A stretch of DNA of 47,828 nt from Candidatus Colinaster scatohippi (GTDB taxonomy: Bacteria > Bacillota > Clostridia > Lachnospirales > Lachnospiraceae). Below the pieces are notes generated by a model. It was given only the letters and a program-made list of their open reading frames with translations. It searched no databases and was not told the origin of the DNA. A program made the translations under genes and the position numbers. Shown here one piece after another: positions 10,576-19,585 of the stretch. How positions within the stretch are numbered: the first letter of the stretch is position 1; each line of letters begins with the position of its first letter. Location: assembly GCA_018064805.1 (NCBI GenBank), contig JAGHUN010000037.1:1-47828 (forward strand), in the 5' to 3' direction.

Positions 10576-11337
10576 TTAACGTCTCACATCGATTCCTTTA
10601 TCAGCCATATAATCCTTAACTTCAGAAATCTCCAATTCCTTAAAATGAAAAAGTGAAGCTGCAAGGACAGCATCAGCATGTCCATCAGTAACAGCATCAG
10701 AAAAATGTTCCAAAGCCCCTGCTCCACCTGATGCAATAACAGGAATTCCCACTGCATCAGCTACTGCACGAGTAAGCTCAACATCAAAGCCAGCCTTGGT
10801 ACCATCACAATCCATACTTGTAAGCAAAATTTCTCCTGCCCCAAGACTTTCTCCCTGCTTTGCCCATTCAACAGCATCAATTCCGGTATCAACTCTTCCA
10901 CCATTAAGATAAATAGTCCAGCCTGTCCCACCCGGTCGTCTCTTTGCATCTATAGCAAGTACAACACACTGGCTCCCGAATTTCTCTGCTGCCTCTCTAA
11001 TAAGTTCAGGTCTCTTAATAGCTGCCGAATTAACAGCAACCTTATCTGCGCCTTCGCGTAATATCTCTTTAAAATCATCAACAGTACGAATTCCACCGCC
11101 TACCGTGAATGGAATAAAAAGTTTCTTCGCAACCTCTCTTACCATATCAACTACAGTTTTACGTCCATCACTGCTGGCTGTAATATCCAGGAAAACAACT
11201 TCATCTGCACCTGCTTTATCATATGCAGTTGCAATTTCCACCGGATCCCCTGCATCCTTAAGGTTTACAAAATTAACGCCCTTAACTACTCTTCCATTAT
11301 TAACATCAAGACAAGGTATAACTCTTATTGTATGCAT
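10576..11337 (-). CDS. hisF: Imidazole glycerol phosphate synthase cyclase subunit
   Basis: [34 protein letters not shown]; start moved from ORF-track 11373 to the conserved Met. Confidence 0.97.
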   Translation of the reverse strand: MHTIRVIPCLDVNNGRVVKGVNFVNLKDAGDPVEIATAYDKAGADEVVFLDITASSDGRKTVVDMVREVAKKLFIPFTVGGGIRTVDDFKEILREGADKVAVNSAAIKRPELIREAAEKFGSQCVVLAIDAKRRPGGTGWTIYLNGGRVDTGIDAVEWAKQGESLGAGEILLTSMDCDGTKAGFDVELTRAVADAVGIPVIASGGAGALEHFSDAVTDGHADAVLAASLFHFKELEISEVKDYMADKGIDVRR

Positions 11338-11397
11338 ATTCTTCCCTAACATAACGAAGGAACAATCGCTCATAAAGCAGTTGTTCCATCATAATAA

Positions 11398-12003
11398 TCA
11401 CAAGTCAATAAAATTACTAAGTATCTTCAAGCCCACCGATGAGCTTTTCTCCGGATGAAACTGACAAGCATAGACATTACCTCTGTTAACTGCCGCATGA
11501 ACATGATTGCCATACTCACAGGTTGCTATAACATCGTTCTCATTTTCTGCTTTCAGATAATAAGAGTGCACAAAATATACAAATGCGCCATCCTCTATTC
11601 CTTCAAAGACAGGACAAGCACGAGTAAATGTCAATGCATTCCAACCAATCTGAGGTATTTTAAGCCCAAACTCGTCTGAAAACCTCACTATCTTTCCCGG
11701 AAGAATTCCTAGCCCCTTCACTCCCGGTGCTTCCTCACTACTGTCAAATAAAAGCTGAAGTCCAAGGCAAATCCCCATAAACGGTGTACCCTTTTGAACT
11801 ATCTGCTTAATCACGGAAACCAGGCCGTATTCCTCAAGCCTACTCATCGCATCGCCAAAAGCGCCTACTCCCGGAAGAATTACTTTATCAGCAGATAATA
11901 ACACCTCTGAATCCCTGGTCACAACAACTTCTGCCCCCAATGATTCGAGCGCCTTTTCCACACTTTTTATATTCCCGGCATCATAATCAATAACTGCTAT
12001 CAT
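11398..12003 (-). CDS. hisH: Imidazole glycerol phosphate synthase glutaminase subunit
   Basis: 201 aa; IAVIDYDAGNIKSVEKALE, GICLGLQLLFDSSEE, CQFHPEKSS. Confidence 0.97.
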   Translation of the reverse strand: MIAVIDYDAGNIKSVEKALESLGAEVVVTRDSEVLLSADKVILPGVGAFGDAMSRLEEYGLVSVIKQIVQKGTPFMGICLGLQLLFDSSEEAPGVKGLGILPGKIVRFSDEFGLKIPQIGWNALTFTRACPVFEGIEDGAFVYFVHSYYLKAENENDVIATCEYGNHVHAAVNRGNVYACQFHPEKSSSVGLKILSNFIDL

Positions 12004-12038
12004 ACTTACCTCAAACCTAAAACTAATACCGCACCATT

Positions 12039-14048
12039 TTATTCCACTGCTGTCTCTGTCTCTGTTTCCTGAACAGTCTCAACATTGTCTTCCACTACCG
12101 GCGCATTGTCATCAAATATACTATTAGGATCAGCGGGAAGAAAATCTGCTTCTTCAGGAAGGATATCATCCATTGAATTATTCTGAACAGTAACCTGTTC
12201 CTCTAAGCCTTCAGCAGCAACCTCATCATCATATGTATATGGCGTTCCATCAGCTATAGACTTAACACGCTTAGTATATCTGACCTTACTGTCATACATG
12301 GCTATCTCTTTAGCCTCTGCCTCACTTACACCCATTCCCTGAAGAGTTGAAATAATAAGTGAATATGTATAATCTGTCTGGCCTTCAATACCATAATTAA
12401 CAGCACGTTCTCTAATATAAGGATACAGTTTAACAGCTTCTATTAGTGAATCTACCGCTTCATACGACATTCCCAATCTCTGATAATTCTGGTATGACTT
12501 ATATTTACGTTCAATCTGAAGGATAATCTGCGATTTATTGAAGATAGTCTCATCTTCTCCCTTGACCTCAACTCCGTATAAATCATCATAAGCTGTCTGA
12601 TAATCCTGATTATCAAAAGCCCATCGTGCCTCTTTTAAATTATTAATCTTAGTAAGTGCAAATACAGCAATAAGGATAGCCGCAAGCATCGTAAAACAGA
12701 AAGCAAATGTTGCTCTAACCTTTTTCCTTGGAAGACGCTTCTCGGGCTTTTCAAATTCATCTACCTTTTCTACCTTAGGCTTCTTTTCCTTCTTAGGCTT
12801 CTTCTTTTTCTTTGGTTCAGGTGCTTCTGCACCTTCTTCGCCATCTTCGTCCGTAGCAGGAGCGTCACCCTTTTTGCCTTTTTTATCCTTCTTCTTTTTC
12901 TTGCCCTTCTTCTTGCCCTTTTCCTTGTCGAGTTCCTCAAGAATCTCCTTATTCTCATCAGAAATACCTGACATACCTTCTTCCGGATTTATCTTCTCGT
13001 CAGACTCAACTATTACCGCATCCCCGATACCAAAGTCTTCCTCATCGACTGGCTCAGTTAATGCCTCTATTATACGAACAAACAAACTCTTTTTAGGTGC
13101 TTCTTCACCGCTATCCGACGCTACCTCACCCTTCTTCTGCTTCTTTTGTTTCTTCGCCTCTTTCTTTTCCTTCTTCTTACGTGCCTTTGCTTCTTTCTCT
13201 GTCTCAAGTACAGTAGAAGCAACATCTTCAACATTTTCTGTAGCAGCTAACGCAGCTTCTGCTACCGCCGCTCCGTTCTCATCAGAATCAAGAATACTCT
13301 GAATATCGCTAAGGTCCTCATCACCTACATTCGCAAGAAGAGACATAAGATCAGCGCCATCATTATTAGCATCTCCTGAGGTGTCCTTGGCAGCATTAAG
13401 CATAGCATCTATCTCATCTGCTGACATATTCAGCGCATCGGTGTCATCTGTAACCTCTTCAATTTCTCCACCCGCTTCAGCAAGCAGTGCATCCAACGAT
13501 GCCTCATCATCAACAACACTTACCGGTTCTTCCGTTGCCGCAGCTAATAATGCATCAATATCTGCTGCATCAAGGGCCATTTCTTCGCCCTCAGCTGTAT
13601 TGGCACCCTCTGATTCATCTATAGCAGCCGCATCAGGCTCCTTTGCATCTGCTGTGGCTGCATTTACTGCACCAAACATAGCTTCGATTTCTTCCGGCGA
13701 AAGTATCTTATTACCTTCCTCAGGATTAATATCAAGCAAATCTATAGGATTAATACCCTCTGTCACTTCTGAAGTTACAGGCTCCTCTTCCACTATTTCC
13801 GTGACTGCAGAAGAAACATCAGTACTACCCGAATCACCGGCAGACGAAATAGCAGCCTCTGTTTCCTCAGACGCTGTTTCTTCTTCAAAATCCATCTCTT
13901 CCGGTTCTGCCTCATTGGTGTCAAGCTCTTCCTCCGGCATATCCGGAATCTCATTGGGATCGGTGTCCTCATCCACCACCCCGTCTGGATTAATGATAGG
14001 CTCTATTGACTTTAACAAATCTTCAAGATACTCTTCATCAATTCCCAT
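12039..14048 (-). CDS. Single-pass membrane protein: acidic N-terminal region with repeated FliM-like 'EIDALL' motifs, Lys-rich basic tract, TM helix, helical C-terminal domain
   Basis: 669 aa; ILSPEEIEAMF, ALDAADIDALL, DEASLDALL, NMSADEIDAML; KKGKKKKKDKKGKKG tract; TM ATFAFCFTMLAAILIAVFAL; TPR-like 'NNLKEARWAFDNQDYQTAYDDLYGV'. Confidence 0.85.
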   Translation of the reverse strand: MGIDEEYLEDLLKSIEPIINPDGVVDEDTDPNEIPDMPEEELDTNEAEPEEMDFEEETASEETEAAISSAGDSGSTDVSSAVTEIVEEEPVTSEVTEGINPIDLLDINPEEGNKILSPEEIEAMFGAVNAATADAKEPDAAAIDESEGANTAEGEEMALDAADIDALLAAATEEPVSVVDDEASLDALLAEAGGEIEEVTDDTDALNMSADEIDAMLNAAKDTSGDANNDGADLMSLLANVGDEDLSDIQSILDSDENGAAVAEAALAATENVEDVASTVLETEKEAKARKKKEKKEAKKQKKQKKGEVASDSGEEAPKKSLFVRIIEALTEPVDEEDFGIGDAVIVESDEKINPEEGMSGISDENKEILEELDKEKGKKKGKKKKKDKKGKKGDAPATDEDGEEGAEAPEPKKKKKPKKEKKPKVEKVDEFEKPEKRLPRKKVRATFAFCFTMLAAILIAVFALTKINNLKEARWAFDNQDYQTAYDDLYGVEVKGEDETIFNKSQIILQIERKYKSYQNYQRLGMSYEAVDSLIEAVKLYPYIRERAVNYGIEGQTDYTYSLIISTLQGMGVSEAEAKEIAMYDSKVRYTKRVKSIADGTPYTYDDEVAAEGLEEQVTVQNNSMDDILPEEADFLPADPNSIFDDNAPVVEDNVETVQETETETAVE

Positions 14049-14177
14049 ATCTGAAAATCCTCATCACTATATTAGATATAGCATTCTGCATTTATTATAC
14101 AAGTTAAAACACATATCTACCGACCATCAACATGACATATTTCAAACAGACTACTATATCTGTCAATTTTATCATAT

Positions 14178-14639
14178 CTACAACACAAAATCTAGTGGAT
14201 CAGCCTTGATACCGATGCATTTATCCCCAAGTTCCTCTGTTGTCTGAAACAAGGACTTGTGTATTCGATACATTACGGCCTTATTATTGAAAAAGGCTAT
14301 CTTTTCAAACGGCCACCTTATTATTGTAGGATATTTAAGACCAACCCCTAACTCAAGAAGGCAGAGTTTTCTATTGAGTGTCCTGGACAGCCACTGATTG
14401 TAGGCCTCCCATTTTTCATCTGTCTCATCATTAGGAGACACTATTCTGTCCCTGTCAATTCCGCTCATCTCAATTACGCCATCCTTACAAAGCGAAATAA
14501 CATAATAATCCTTATCACGGATGATATCAAAAAGGGCTTTGTATGCCTCAAGCGAGCGCTCATCGTTGTCCCAGGTCTCACCGATGCCCACAAGTACTTT
14601 ATCGGCATCCTTCACTGATATAATTAATTTTTCTTTCAT
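14178..14639 (-). CDS. Short sirtuin (SIR2)-like protein lacking the usual catalytic motifs
   Basis: 153 aa; C-terminal 'LLELGVGLKYPTIIRWPFEKIAFFNNKAVMYRIHKS' resembles SIR2-like proteins of Clostridia; no GAGxS or catalytic-His segment visible. Confidence 0.55.
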   Translation of the reverse strand: MKEKLIISVKDADKVLVGIGETWDNDERSLEAYKALFDIIRDKDYYVISLCKDGVIEMSGIDRDRIVSPNDETDEKWEAYNQWLSRTLNRKLCLLELGVGLKYPTIIRWPFEKIAFFNNKAVMYRIHKSLFQTTEELGDKCIGIKADPLDFVL

Positions 14640-14656
14640 ATCCGCCTCTAAAAAAT

Positions 14657-14679
14657 ATGACCGGGGACTACCCGGTCAT
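14657..14679 (-). terminator. Rho-independent terminator after cheV
   Basis: Minus strand ATGACCGGG-tagt-CCCCGGTCAT then ATTTTTTAG. Confidence 0.8.
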
Positions 14680-14699
14680 ATAAATAAATATCTTTGTTA

Positions 14700-15599
14700 T
14701 TAGTCAAGTAAAAGACCATCTATGATGCGAACAAGATTACCAATCTCCGGCTTTGATAACTGAGCATCCGCACCAAGTGATTCACCCTTTCTACGCATCT
14801 CCTCATTAACAAGACTTGAGAAAATAACTACAGGAACATCCTTTAATTCATCATCAGTCTTAATAAGCTTCGTAAGTCTGTGACCATCCATAAGCGGCAT
14901 CTCAATATCCGTAATAACACAACTAACATTCTGCTTAACTGAACCTTCCCTCTTGTACTCCAAAAGCTGGTCATATGCTTCCTGTCCATTAGCAGTATGT
15001 ACAAGCTGAACATATCCTGCCTTCTTAAGCGACTCAACAATCATTCTGTTAAGAAGAATCGAATCCTCTGCAATAAGAATTGGCTTGCTTGCACGGCTTG
15101 CATTCTTCTCAATGAGATCAACCTCTTCAACCTTAAGTCCTGTATCCGGATTAATATCACTAAGAATCTTCTCGAAATCCAGAATAATTACAAGCTTATT
15201 ATCAATCTTAATAATACCTGTCGAAATACTCTCATCAGCTGTTGTAACTGTTACATTCGGCTTAATAATCTCCGTCCACGAAACCCTGTGAATACCAACA
15301 ACCTCATCAACATGGAATGCAATATCAAGGTTATTGAAATTAGTTATAATAAACAATCCACCAGGCTCAGATGAACCACGCTGAAGGCAATTACGCAAGT
15401 CAATCGCTGTAATCATAATATCACGTGGCATGAAAAGACCTTCTATACTAGGATGAGCATTAGGAACCGGTGTAACTGGCTGATAAGGAATAATCTCCTT
15501 AATCTTAGCAACATTAATACCATATGAGTTGCCACATACATTGAACTCCAAAACCTCAAGTTCGTTAGTACCGCTTTCCATTAATATCTTACTATCCAT
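14700..15599 (-). CDS. cheV: Chemotaxis protein CheV (CheW domain plus receiver domain)
   Basis: 299 aa; CheW-like LEFNVCGNSYGINVAKIKEIIPYQPVTPVP, receiver CVITDIEMPLMDGHRLTKLIK. Confidence 0.93.
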   Translation of the reverse strand: MDSKILMESGTNELEVLEFNVCGNSYGINVAKIKEIIPYQPVTPVPNAHPSIEGLFMPRDIMITAIDLRNCLQRGSSEPGGLFIITNFNNLDIAFHVDEVVGIHRVSWTEIIKPNVTVTTADESISTGIIKIDNKLVIILDFEKILSDINPDTGLKVEEVDLIEKNASRASKPILIAEDSILLNRMIVESLKKAGYVQLVHTANGQEAYDQLLEYKREGSVKQNVSCVITDIEMPLMDGHRLTKLIKTDDELKDVPVVIFSSLVNEEMRRKGESLGADAQLSKPEIGNLVRIIDGLLLD

Positions 15600-15773
15600 A
15601 AACTATACCTCACTATTTATCTATCTCGAATCCCTAACCCCATCGTTTTGTCGAGATGCTTAGAGTTATTATATCATAATTATCTGAAAATGCACACAAT
15701 TTTCAAAAACTTTCATAAGGTTTTAATATAATATTTTTCTCTATTTTGGACATTATTATTAAAACTGCTTTGA

Positions 15774-17345
15774 TTACATCATTATCCTTAAACCCTTGGG
15801 GTAATGATTCTTAATCATTCCGTTACTGGCCTTACCCAATCCGGCACTATACCCCGCAAAAGTAACAACGCACCAGCCATTAACTTCTTTATCGCACGGT
15901 ATACTTTCACCACGAAGATATTTAACCATTTCTTGTTCATCACATATATTATGTGCCATACGCCACTGACCTTCCCGTAAGCTTATGGCAAGCGCATGTG
16001 ATGGCTCAAATCTGTCCTTTTTCACCTCACCAAGCCAAAGTCCGGCCCGCTCCAGCCTTAAAGAATCTATTAACGGAGAATCTTGAGGCATCAGATAAAG
16101 ATTATCGCCAAAAAGCCTATATTCCCCTTCAGGTATTTCACATAAAAACTTTTCTGCAAAGGCTTCAAACAGCTTTATTGCCTGCGAAAGATTGCCTGTC
16201 TTCTGATTAGATGATTTCTTCGACATTCTTTCCTTTTTTCTTTGATTATCATCTGTTGCAGTTATATATTCCGCCTCTGCATTTCCTTTTCTGATTACCG
16301 CAGCATAATGTCCTTCACCATGAAGTCTGTGTGGCCACAACCTGTATGTATCGGTAATATTACCTCCATCAGCAAATTTTGCTTCGGCATCACAACCTGC
16401 ATCTGCACAGGCTCTATCGGTAGTTTTTCTTTCGTCTTTATCTACCGATTCCCCTTCACTGTCTACCCATGCCATTCGGCCTGCTGATGGCCATCCATCC
16501 AAATCATTTGAGCCATCGTGTCTTTGTACCTTCACCTTTTTAACATAATATTCGGGATGTCCGGACAAGAAATCTGATATGGCCTGTTCATCCTCAGCAG
16601 GTGCAAATGTACAGGTTGAGTATATTAACACTCCACCATATTTAAGCATCTTATCTGCCGCCTCAAGAATGTCCTGTCCCCTTTTTGCACACATTTCGAC
16701 ATTGGCCTCTGACCATTCGGTTCTTGCAATCTCATCACGCCTGAACATTCCCTCACCGGAACATGGTGCATCCACTACAATAAGATCAAAATATCCCGGC
16801 ATAAAAGTTGCAAGTCTGTCTGGATTCTCGTTAGTAACAATACAGTTACTTATTCCCATTCTCTCGACATTCTGTGAAAGTATTTTAGCGCGTCCCGGTA
16901 CAATCTCATTAGCTACAAGCACTCCATCACCATTCATCACACCGGCAATATGACCTGTCTTACCTCCGGGGGCCGCACACAAATCCAGAACTCTCATACT
17001 CATTCTTGAATCCGTCAACTGCCTGCGCTCTCTTATCACTTCTCGTGCAAGTTCACCAACAAACATGGCACTTGGCTCCTGAATATAATAAAGTCCTGCA
17101 TGGTGGTAAGGGTGACGCCCCGGTCTAACATCCTCATCATAATAATATCCGGTCATACACCAGGGAACCGGTCGAATACCAAACAACGCCTTTAGCTCAT
17201 CTGCGGTTGATACACCCGCTTTGAGCTCATTAATTCTTAGTCCATGATAATTAGATTCCTCATAGGCACTTAAGAACTCACTAAACTCATCACCGAGCAT
17301 ACTTCTCATTCTATTTTCAAATTCAATGGGTAACTGTATTTTCAT
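15774..17345 (-). CDS. RsmF/RsmB-like 16S rRNA m5C methyltransferase (NOL1/NOP2/Sun family)
   Basis: 523 aa; LDLCAAPGGKTGHIAG, VDAPCSGEGMFRRDE, LIYSTCTFAPAEDEQ, RLWPHRLHGEGHYAAV. Confidence 0.92.
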   Translation of the reverse strand: MKIQLPIEFENRMRSMLGDEFSEFLSAYEESNYHGLRINELKAGVSTADELKALFGIRPVPWCMTGYYYDEDVRPGRHPYHHAGLYYIQEPSAMFVGELAREVIRERRQLTDSRMSMRVLDLCAAPGGKTGHIAGVMNGDGVLVANEIVPGRAKILSQNVERMGISNCIVTNENPDRLATFMPGYFDLIVVDAPCSGEGMFRRDEIARTEWSEANVEMCAKRGQDILEAADKMLKYGGVLIYSTCTFAPAEDEQAISDFLSGHPEYYVKKVKVQRHDGSNDLDGWPSAGRMAWVDSEGESVDKDERKTTDRACADAGCDAEAKFADGGNITDTYRLWPHRLHGEGHYAAVIRKGNAEAEYITATDDNQRKKERMSKKSSNQKTGNLSQAIKLFEAFAEKFLCEIPEGEYRLFGDNLYLMPQDSPLIDSLRLERAGLWLGEVKKDRFEPSHALAISLREGQWRMAHNICDEQEMVKYLRGESIPCDKEVNGWCVVTFAGYSAGLGKASNGMIKNHYPKGLRIMM

Positions 17346-17695
17346 AATCGATATGTTATCACGACATAGTAAGAGTTTCCAGTATAATCATGCAATCAAA
17401 AAAATGTTCTGGATCTATTCCACAACATAAATATGCCTATCAACATATTTATATGTGACATATTTCAACAATAGAAATGTATTTCACCCATATAAAAAGG
17501 GAAAAGACCATCACCTGGAAAGTAATGGTCAAATAAAAAGGGGAGTATATTTTTGTGCTTCCGCACTTTATTGAGAAAGAAACTAAATCTCTTGTTTATT
17601 ATGACCATATAGTACTATTTTTACTGTAATAGAACTGTAACAAAGAGCCATCCATATATTTTGACAAATATTTTTATATTTTTTCAAAAAAAGTA

Positions 17696-17724
17696 TTGAC
17701 GAACCATTATAACGGTGATATTAT
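17696..17724 (+). promoter_or_regulatory. Sigma-70/A type promoter for tRNA-Leu(AAG)
   Basis: TTGACG (17696-17701), 17-nt spacer, TATTAT (17719-17724), ~32 nt before the tRNA. Confidence 0.8.
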
Positions 17725-17755
17725 ATCTCTTGCAGTCGCGAAAGCGTTGTGGTAA

Positions 17756-17838
17756 GCGGAAATGCTGGAATTGGCAGACAGGCATGACTAAGGATCATGT
17801 GTTCCCAGAACGTGAGGGTTCAAGTCCCTTTTTCCGCA
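17756..17838 (+). tRNA. tRNA-Leu, anticodon AAG
   Basis: Class II tRNA: acceptor GCGGAAA/TTTCCGC, anticodon arm CATGA-CTAAGGA-TCATG (34-36 = AAG), variable-arm stem GTTC/GAAC, T arm GAGGG-TTCAAGT-CCCTT; CCA not encoded. Confidence 0.95.
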
Positions 17839-17840
17839 CG

Positions 17841-17870
17841 AAGGTTCAACCGAAAGGTTGGACCTTTTTT
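17841..17870 (+). terminator. Rho-independent terminator after tRNA-Leu(AAG)
   Basis: AAGGTTCAACC-gaaa-GGTTGGACCTT followed by TTTTT. Confidence 0.9.
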
Positions 17871-17908
17871 ATTGTGCAAATCAGGTGACTGTGGGGGCTT
17901 GTGACCTT

Positions 17909-18037
17909 GAACGCGCTTGTGGCCCTGAACGGACTTGCCGGCAATTGAACGCGCTTGTGGCCCTGAACCGACTTGATGGCAATCGAACGCGCTTGTGGCC
18001 CTGAACGGACTTGCCGGCAATCGAACGCGCTTGTGGC
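17909..18037. repeat. 38-bp tandem repeat, 3.4 copies
   Basis: gaacgcgcttgtggccctgaacggacttgccggcaat(t/c) at 17909-17946, 17947-17984, 17985-18022, partial 18023-18037. Each unit has two ~19-nt half-repeats of form GAACGnnCTTG. Confidence 0.95.
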
Positions 18038-18038
18038 T

Positions 18039-18185
18039 GATTAGGAACATTTGCGTCTTTTTTAGGCATATATCCTAATTTTTCTCTGTTTTTACCTAAA
18101 AAAGGATGAGTCTGGAATTGATTAGGAACTTTTCGCCTTTTTTTAGGCATATATCCTAATTTTTCTCAACTTTTCCCTAAAACTT
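18039..18185. repeat. 81-bp direct repeat, two copies, each with a repeated stem-loop
   Basis: Copies start at 18039 and 18120 (gattaggaac...tttttaggcatatatcctaatttttctc). TTAGG-catatat-CCTAA hairpin in both. Confidence 0.93.
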
Positions 18186-18260
18186 CTCAAAATCATAAAT
18201 TCAGCCAAATGCCCCATCATCACATGGCACAGATGCAAGGTGCTTCGCTCACTGCCAAAG

Positions 18261-18293
18261 AAAAAACAGCTGCAGTTTTTCACCCGCAGCTGT
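18261..18293 (-). terminator. Rho-independent terminator after pncB
   Basis: Minus strand ACAGCTGC...GCAGCTGT then TTTTT. Confidence 0.85.
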
Positions 18294-18313
18294 CTTCTAT
18301 CATATAACTATAC

Positions 18314-19528
18314 TTATCTTATAAGTACTGTCTCATGCTCCATACGCCATTCAATACATCTGTTAAGATAATGAACATATTCCGGATTTCGGCACATACC
18401 TTTTCCCTGAACATCTGATATCTTAGCAACATCAACACCATTACATACTGTTGTCTTCATAACAATATTAAGTGCATGCTCACATGTATCATTAGAAAGG
18501 AATGTTCCAATACCAAATGCTACCTTAGCGCGACCCTTAAAATGTGCAAGTATCTTGGTTGCACGCTCAAAATCAAGACTATCACTAAACAGTAATGTCT
18601 TTGTAGTCGGATCAATTCCAAGTGATTCATAATGCTTAATCATCTTCTCACCCCATTCAATCGGGTCACCACTATCATGACGAACACCTGAGAAAAGAGT
18701 TGAATATGTTAACTGGAAGTCTCTAAGGAAGCAATCTGTTGTAATAGTATCTGTGAGCGCAGTTCCGTTTAAGACACCATACTCCTTAACCCATGCATCA
18801 AGTGCATACCAGTTTGAAAATGCAGGGTTATGCTTGTGATTGCCCTGTCCCACGCTCATAATCCACTCATGTGCCATTGTACCTACAGGTGTAACACCAT
18901 GCTTCTTAGCAAGATATACATTTGATGTACCAACGAATGTAGACTCACCGCAATCAGCATTCTTAAGCATAGCTACAACCAAATCCTGAGCCTCAGCGGA
19001 CAATCTTCTTCTGAGTCCAAACTCACTAAAGGCACCAATATTATAAGTTCCGTCGGAAAGTCCCTTAATCTTAGCCTCAGTTCTCTCCTTAAAGCTCTCA
19101 AAAAGTGTATTATAGTCAAATGCCATTCTGAAATAAACTTCATTTACAATAGCAAGTGTAGGAATCTCGTACATAGATGTATTAAGCCATGTACCCTTAG
19201 TCTCAATTGCCAAACCACATTCCGCATCATCTGAGAAAATAAAATCTTCATATCTCGGTTTCCACAGTCTCAAAAAGTCAACATATGATCCTTTAATCCA
19301 CTTAATAGAATGAAGATACTCAAGTTCTTCCTCTGAAAATCTCAGATCACAATACATTTTAATCTGATTTTTAATTTCCTCAATCATTTCAGGAGTAAAA
19401 TGAACATCCTTATTTCTACACTTAAAAGACCACGTGGTCTTATAATCACTAAACTGATGATAAATTGCCTGTCCCATCGAGAACTTATAGGCATCTGTCT
19501 CTAGTAAACTCGTTATTATCTGATTCAT
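18314..19528 (-). CDS. pncB: Nicotinate phosphoribosyltransferase
   Basis: MNQIITSLLETDAYKFSMGQAIYHQF; GVRHDSGDPIEWGEKMIKHYE; LFSDSLDF; start moved from ORF-track 19582. Confidence 0.95.
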   Translation of the reverse strand: MNQIITSLLETDAYKFSMGQAIYHQFSDYKTTWSFKCRNKDVHFTPEMIEEIKNQIKMYCDLRFSEEELEYLHSIKWIKGSYVDFLRLWKPRYEDFIFSDDAECGLAIETKGTWLNTSMYEIPTLAIVNEVYFRMAFDYNTLFESFKERTEAKIKGLSDGTYNIGAFSEFGLRRRLSAEAQDLVVAMLKNADCGESTFVGTSNVYLAKKHGVTPVGTMAHEWIMSVGQGNHKHNPAFSNWYALDAWVKEYGVLNGTALTDTITTDCFLRDFQLTYSTLFSGVRHDSGDPIEWGEKMIKHYESLGIDPTTKTLLFSDSLDFERATKILAHFKGRAKVAFGIGTFLSNDTCEHALNIVMKTTVCNGVDVAKISDVQGKGMCRNPEYVHYLNRCIEWRMEHETVLIR

Positions 19529-19585
19529 AATTCTGCCTCTCTTATTTTTTTTTGAACCCAAGTTCAACACACAGTATATCACTAA

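Noticed and set aside
10576-12003. hisH-hisF as part of a nonulosonic or LPS-type amidotransferase pair rather than histidine synthesis
   Set aside because: Sequences look like standard HisH/HisF and no sugar-modifying partner genes are adjacent; a split his operon is the simpler reading.
12874-14247. 142-aa and 288-aa plus-strand ORFs (Ser/Ala/Phe-rich)
   Set aside because: Antisense shadows of the low-complexity 669-aa gene; composition is explained by the complementary strand.
17510-17640. Possible small RNA or 20-aa peptide (hairpins GACCATCAC/GTAATGGTC and GTGC-ttcc-GCAC, TTG start after GGGGAG)
   Set aside because: No promoter or clear coding evidence visible; too weak without RNA-seq.
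17909-18037. Possible CRISPR array
   Set aside because: The 38-bp units are directly contiguous with no unique spacers and there are no cas genes.
17820-18150. Minus-strand ORFs of 76 and 89 aa in the repeat cluster
   Set aside because: They read through 38-bp repeats (not a multiple of 3) and one overlaps the tRNA-Leu terminator and 3' end; coding status unsupported, although the 81-bp unit does keep frame.
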